DNA of 64,000 bases from contig JBKJRC010000006.1 in assembly GCA_046594915.1 (NCBI GenBank), forward strand, positions 235,852 to 299,851, read 5' to 3'. The translations under genes and the position numbers were made by a program. Source of the stretch: Methylotenera_A sp046594915 (GTDB lineage Bacteria > Pseudomonadota > Gammaproteobacteria > Burkholderiales > Methylophilaceae). The notes under the pieces are model-generated. The model was not told the DNA's origin, ran no database searches, and saw only the letters and a program-made list of their open reading frames with translations. Below, piece by piece: positions 63,624-64,000 of the stretch. The first letter of the stretch is position 1. Each line of letters begins with the position of its first letter.

Positions 63624-64000
63624 ACAGTCACTCCGATATAATTTGCGACTAACATTTAAAATCTACTCATTTGAGACCCATATAAAGCACTAAATGTACT
63701 TAGCAATTTTGGGGAATAGTGGCACATCCCTATACAATACACGTATTGTCACTACTCAAACGCACGCGCAGTATAGTCTCGACAAGCAAAATAAGCAATC
63801 AAATAGACCAAAAAAGCCATCAAACAACGCGAATGTTGCGATTAAGCAAACAATTTTTTCAAATAATACTTGACAGAATCGCAACATGTACGTAAAAAGC
63901 ACTCTAGGCGTTTGAATTTTTAAATTGTTGAGTTTTCGAAACTAGTAATATTTTAAAAACCCAAACTTTTAGGGTGCCTCCCTTTTTTAAAGTATGAAAG
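63624..64000. other. Gene-free right edge, nothing firmly recognised
   Basis: 377 bp of AT-rich DNA upstream of infA. On the minus strand TTGCTA (63706-63701) and TATATG (63685-63680) are promoter-like, but the 15-bp spacing is short. No frame, repeat or RNA gene is evident. Confidence 0.4.

Noticed and set aside
1..64000. CRISPR arrays, insertion sequences, phage genes, rRNA, ops/JUMPstart elements
   Set aside because: Looked for on both strands; no array-like spacing, transposase-like frame, rRNA segment or GGCGGTAG-type ops core was recognised.

Overview
The window looks like a chromosome segment from a methylotrophic betaproteobacterium of the Methylophilaceae (Methylotenera/Methylobacillus-like). 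This is inferred from the low GC content, the frequent TTG and GTG starts, and a set of Eps proteins whose family names come from the methanolan locus of Methylobacillus. No 16S gene is present, so the genus is an inference.

Layout. 1-7858 is housekeeping or accessory DNA: a minus-strand operon (CHASE2 membrane protein, SH3 protein, M48 protease cut by the window edge), then rmuC, moaD-moaE, a Lon-like protease and hslR. 7992-57.4 kb is a very large surface-polysaccharide locus, almost all on the plus strand. 58.3-63.6 kb returns to housekeeping genes: tRNA-Leu(CAG), rnr, rlmB, mqo and infA.

The polysaccharide locus has two halves. The first (7992-34.8 kb) opens with a MarR-type EPS regulator that has a likely self-operator. 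It then makes GDP-mannose (ManC) and GDP-D-rhamnose (Gmd, Rmd), exports a polymer through Wzm/Wzt, and carries a methyltransferase with a heptad-repeat coiled coil and a three-domain glycosyltransferase. This is the architecture of ABC-exported, methyl-capped mannan/D-rhamnan O-antigens. It also has a Gtr-like side-chain cassette, a Wzx-type flippase, a WbpV-WbpL-WbpM-like initiation set, GalU and a phosphoribosyltransferase. The second half (35.0-57.4 kb) is a methanolan-like exopolysaccharide system: LuxR-type EpsA, a WcaJ-type initiator, EpsE/EpsL/EpsF/EpsG, Wzy on the opposite strand, several glycosyltransferases and acetyltransferases, then an exosortase fused to EpsI (XrtD-like), a TIGR03790-like protein, a PrsT-like TPR lipoprotein and an ExeA-like ATPase. 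No exosortase substrate is visible in the window.

Most notable observations: a decayed, frameshifted second copy of the manC 3' end at 11.66-11.87 kb; an exact 21-bp (one heptad) tandem repeat in the putative chain-terminating methyltransferase; a recurring pattern of 13-16 bp tandem duplications spanning stop codons, including a 5 x 16 bp array that links CHASE2 to the SH3 gene and supplies its ribosome-binding site; a CHASE2 protein whose C-terminus looks like an inactive nucleotide cyclase; and perfect inverted repeats placed as operators in front of both EPS regulators.
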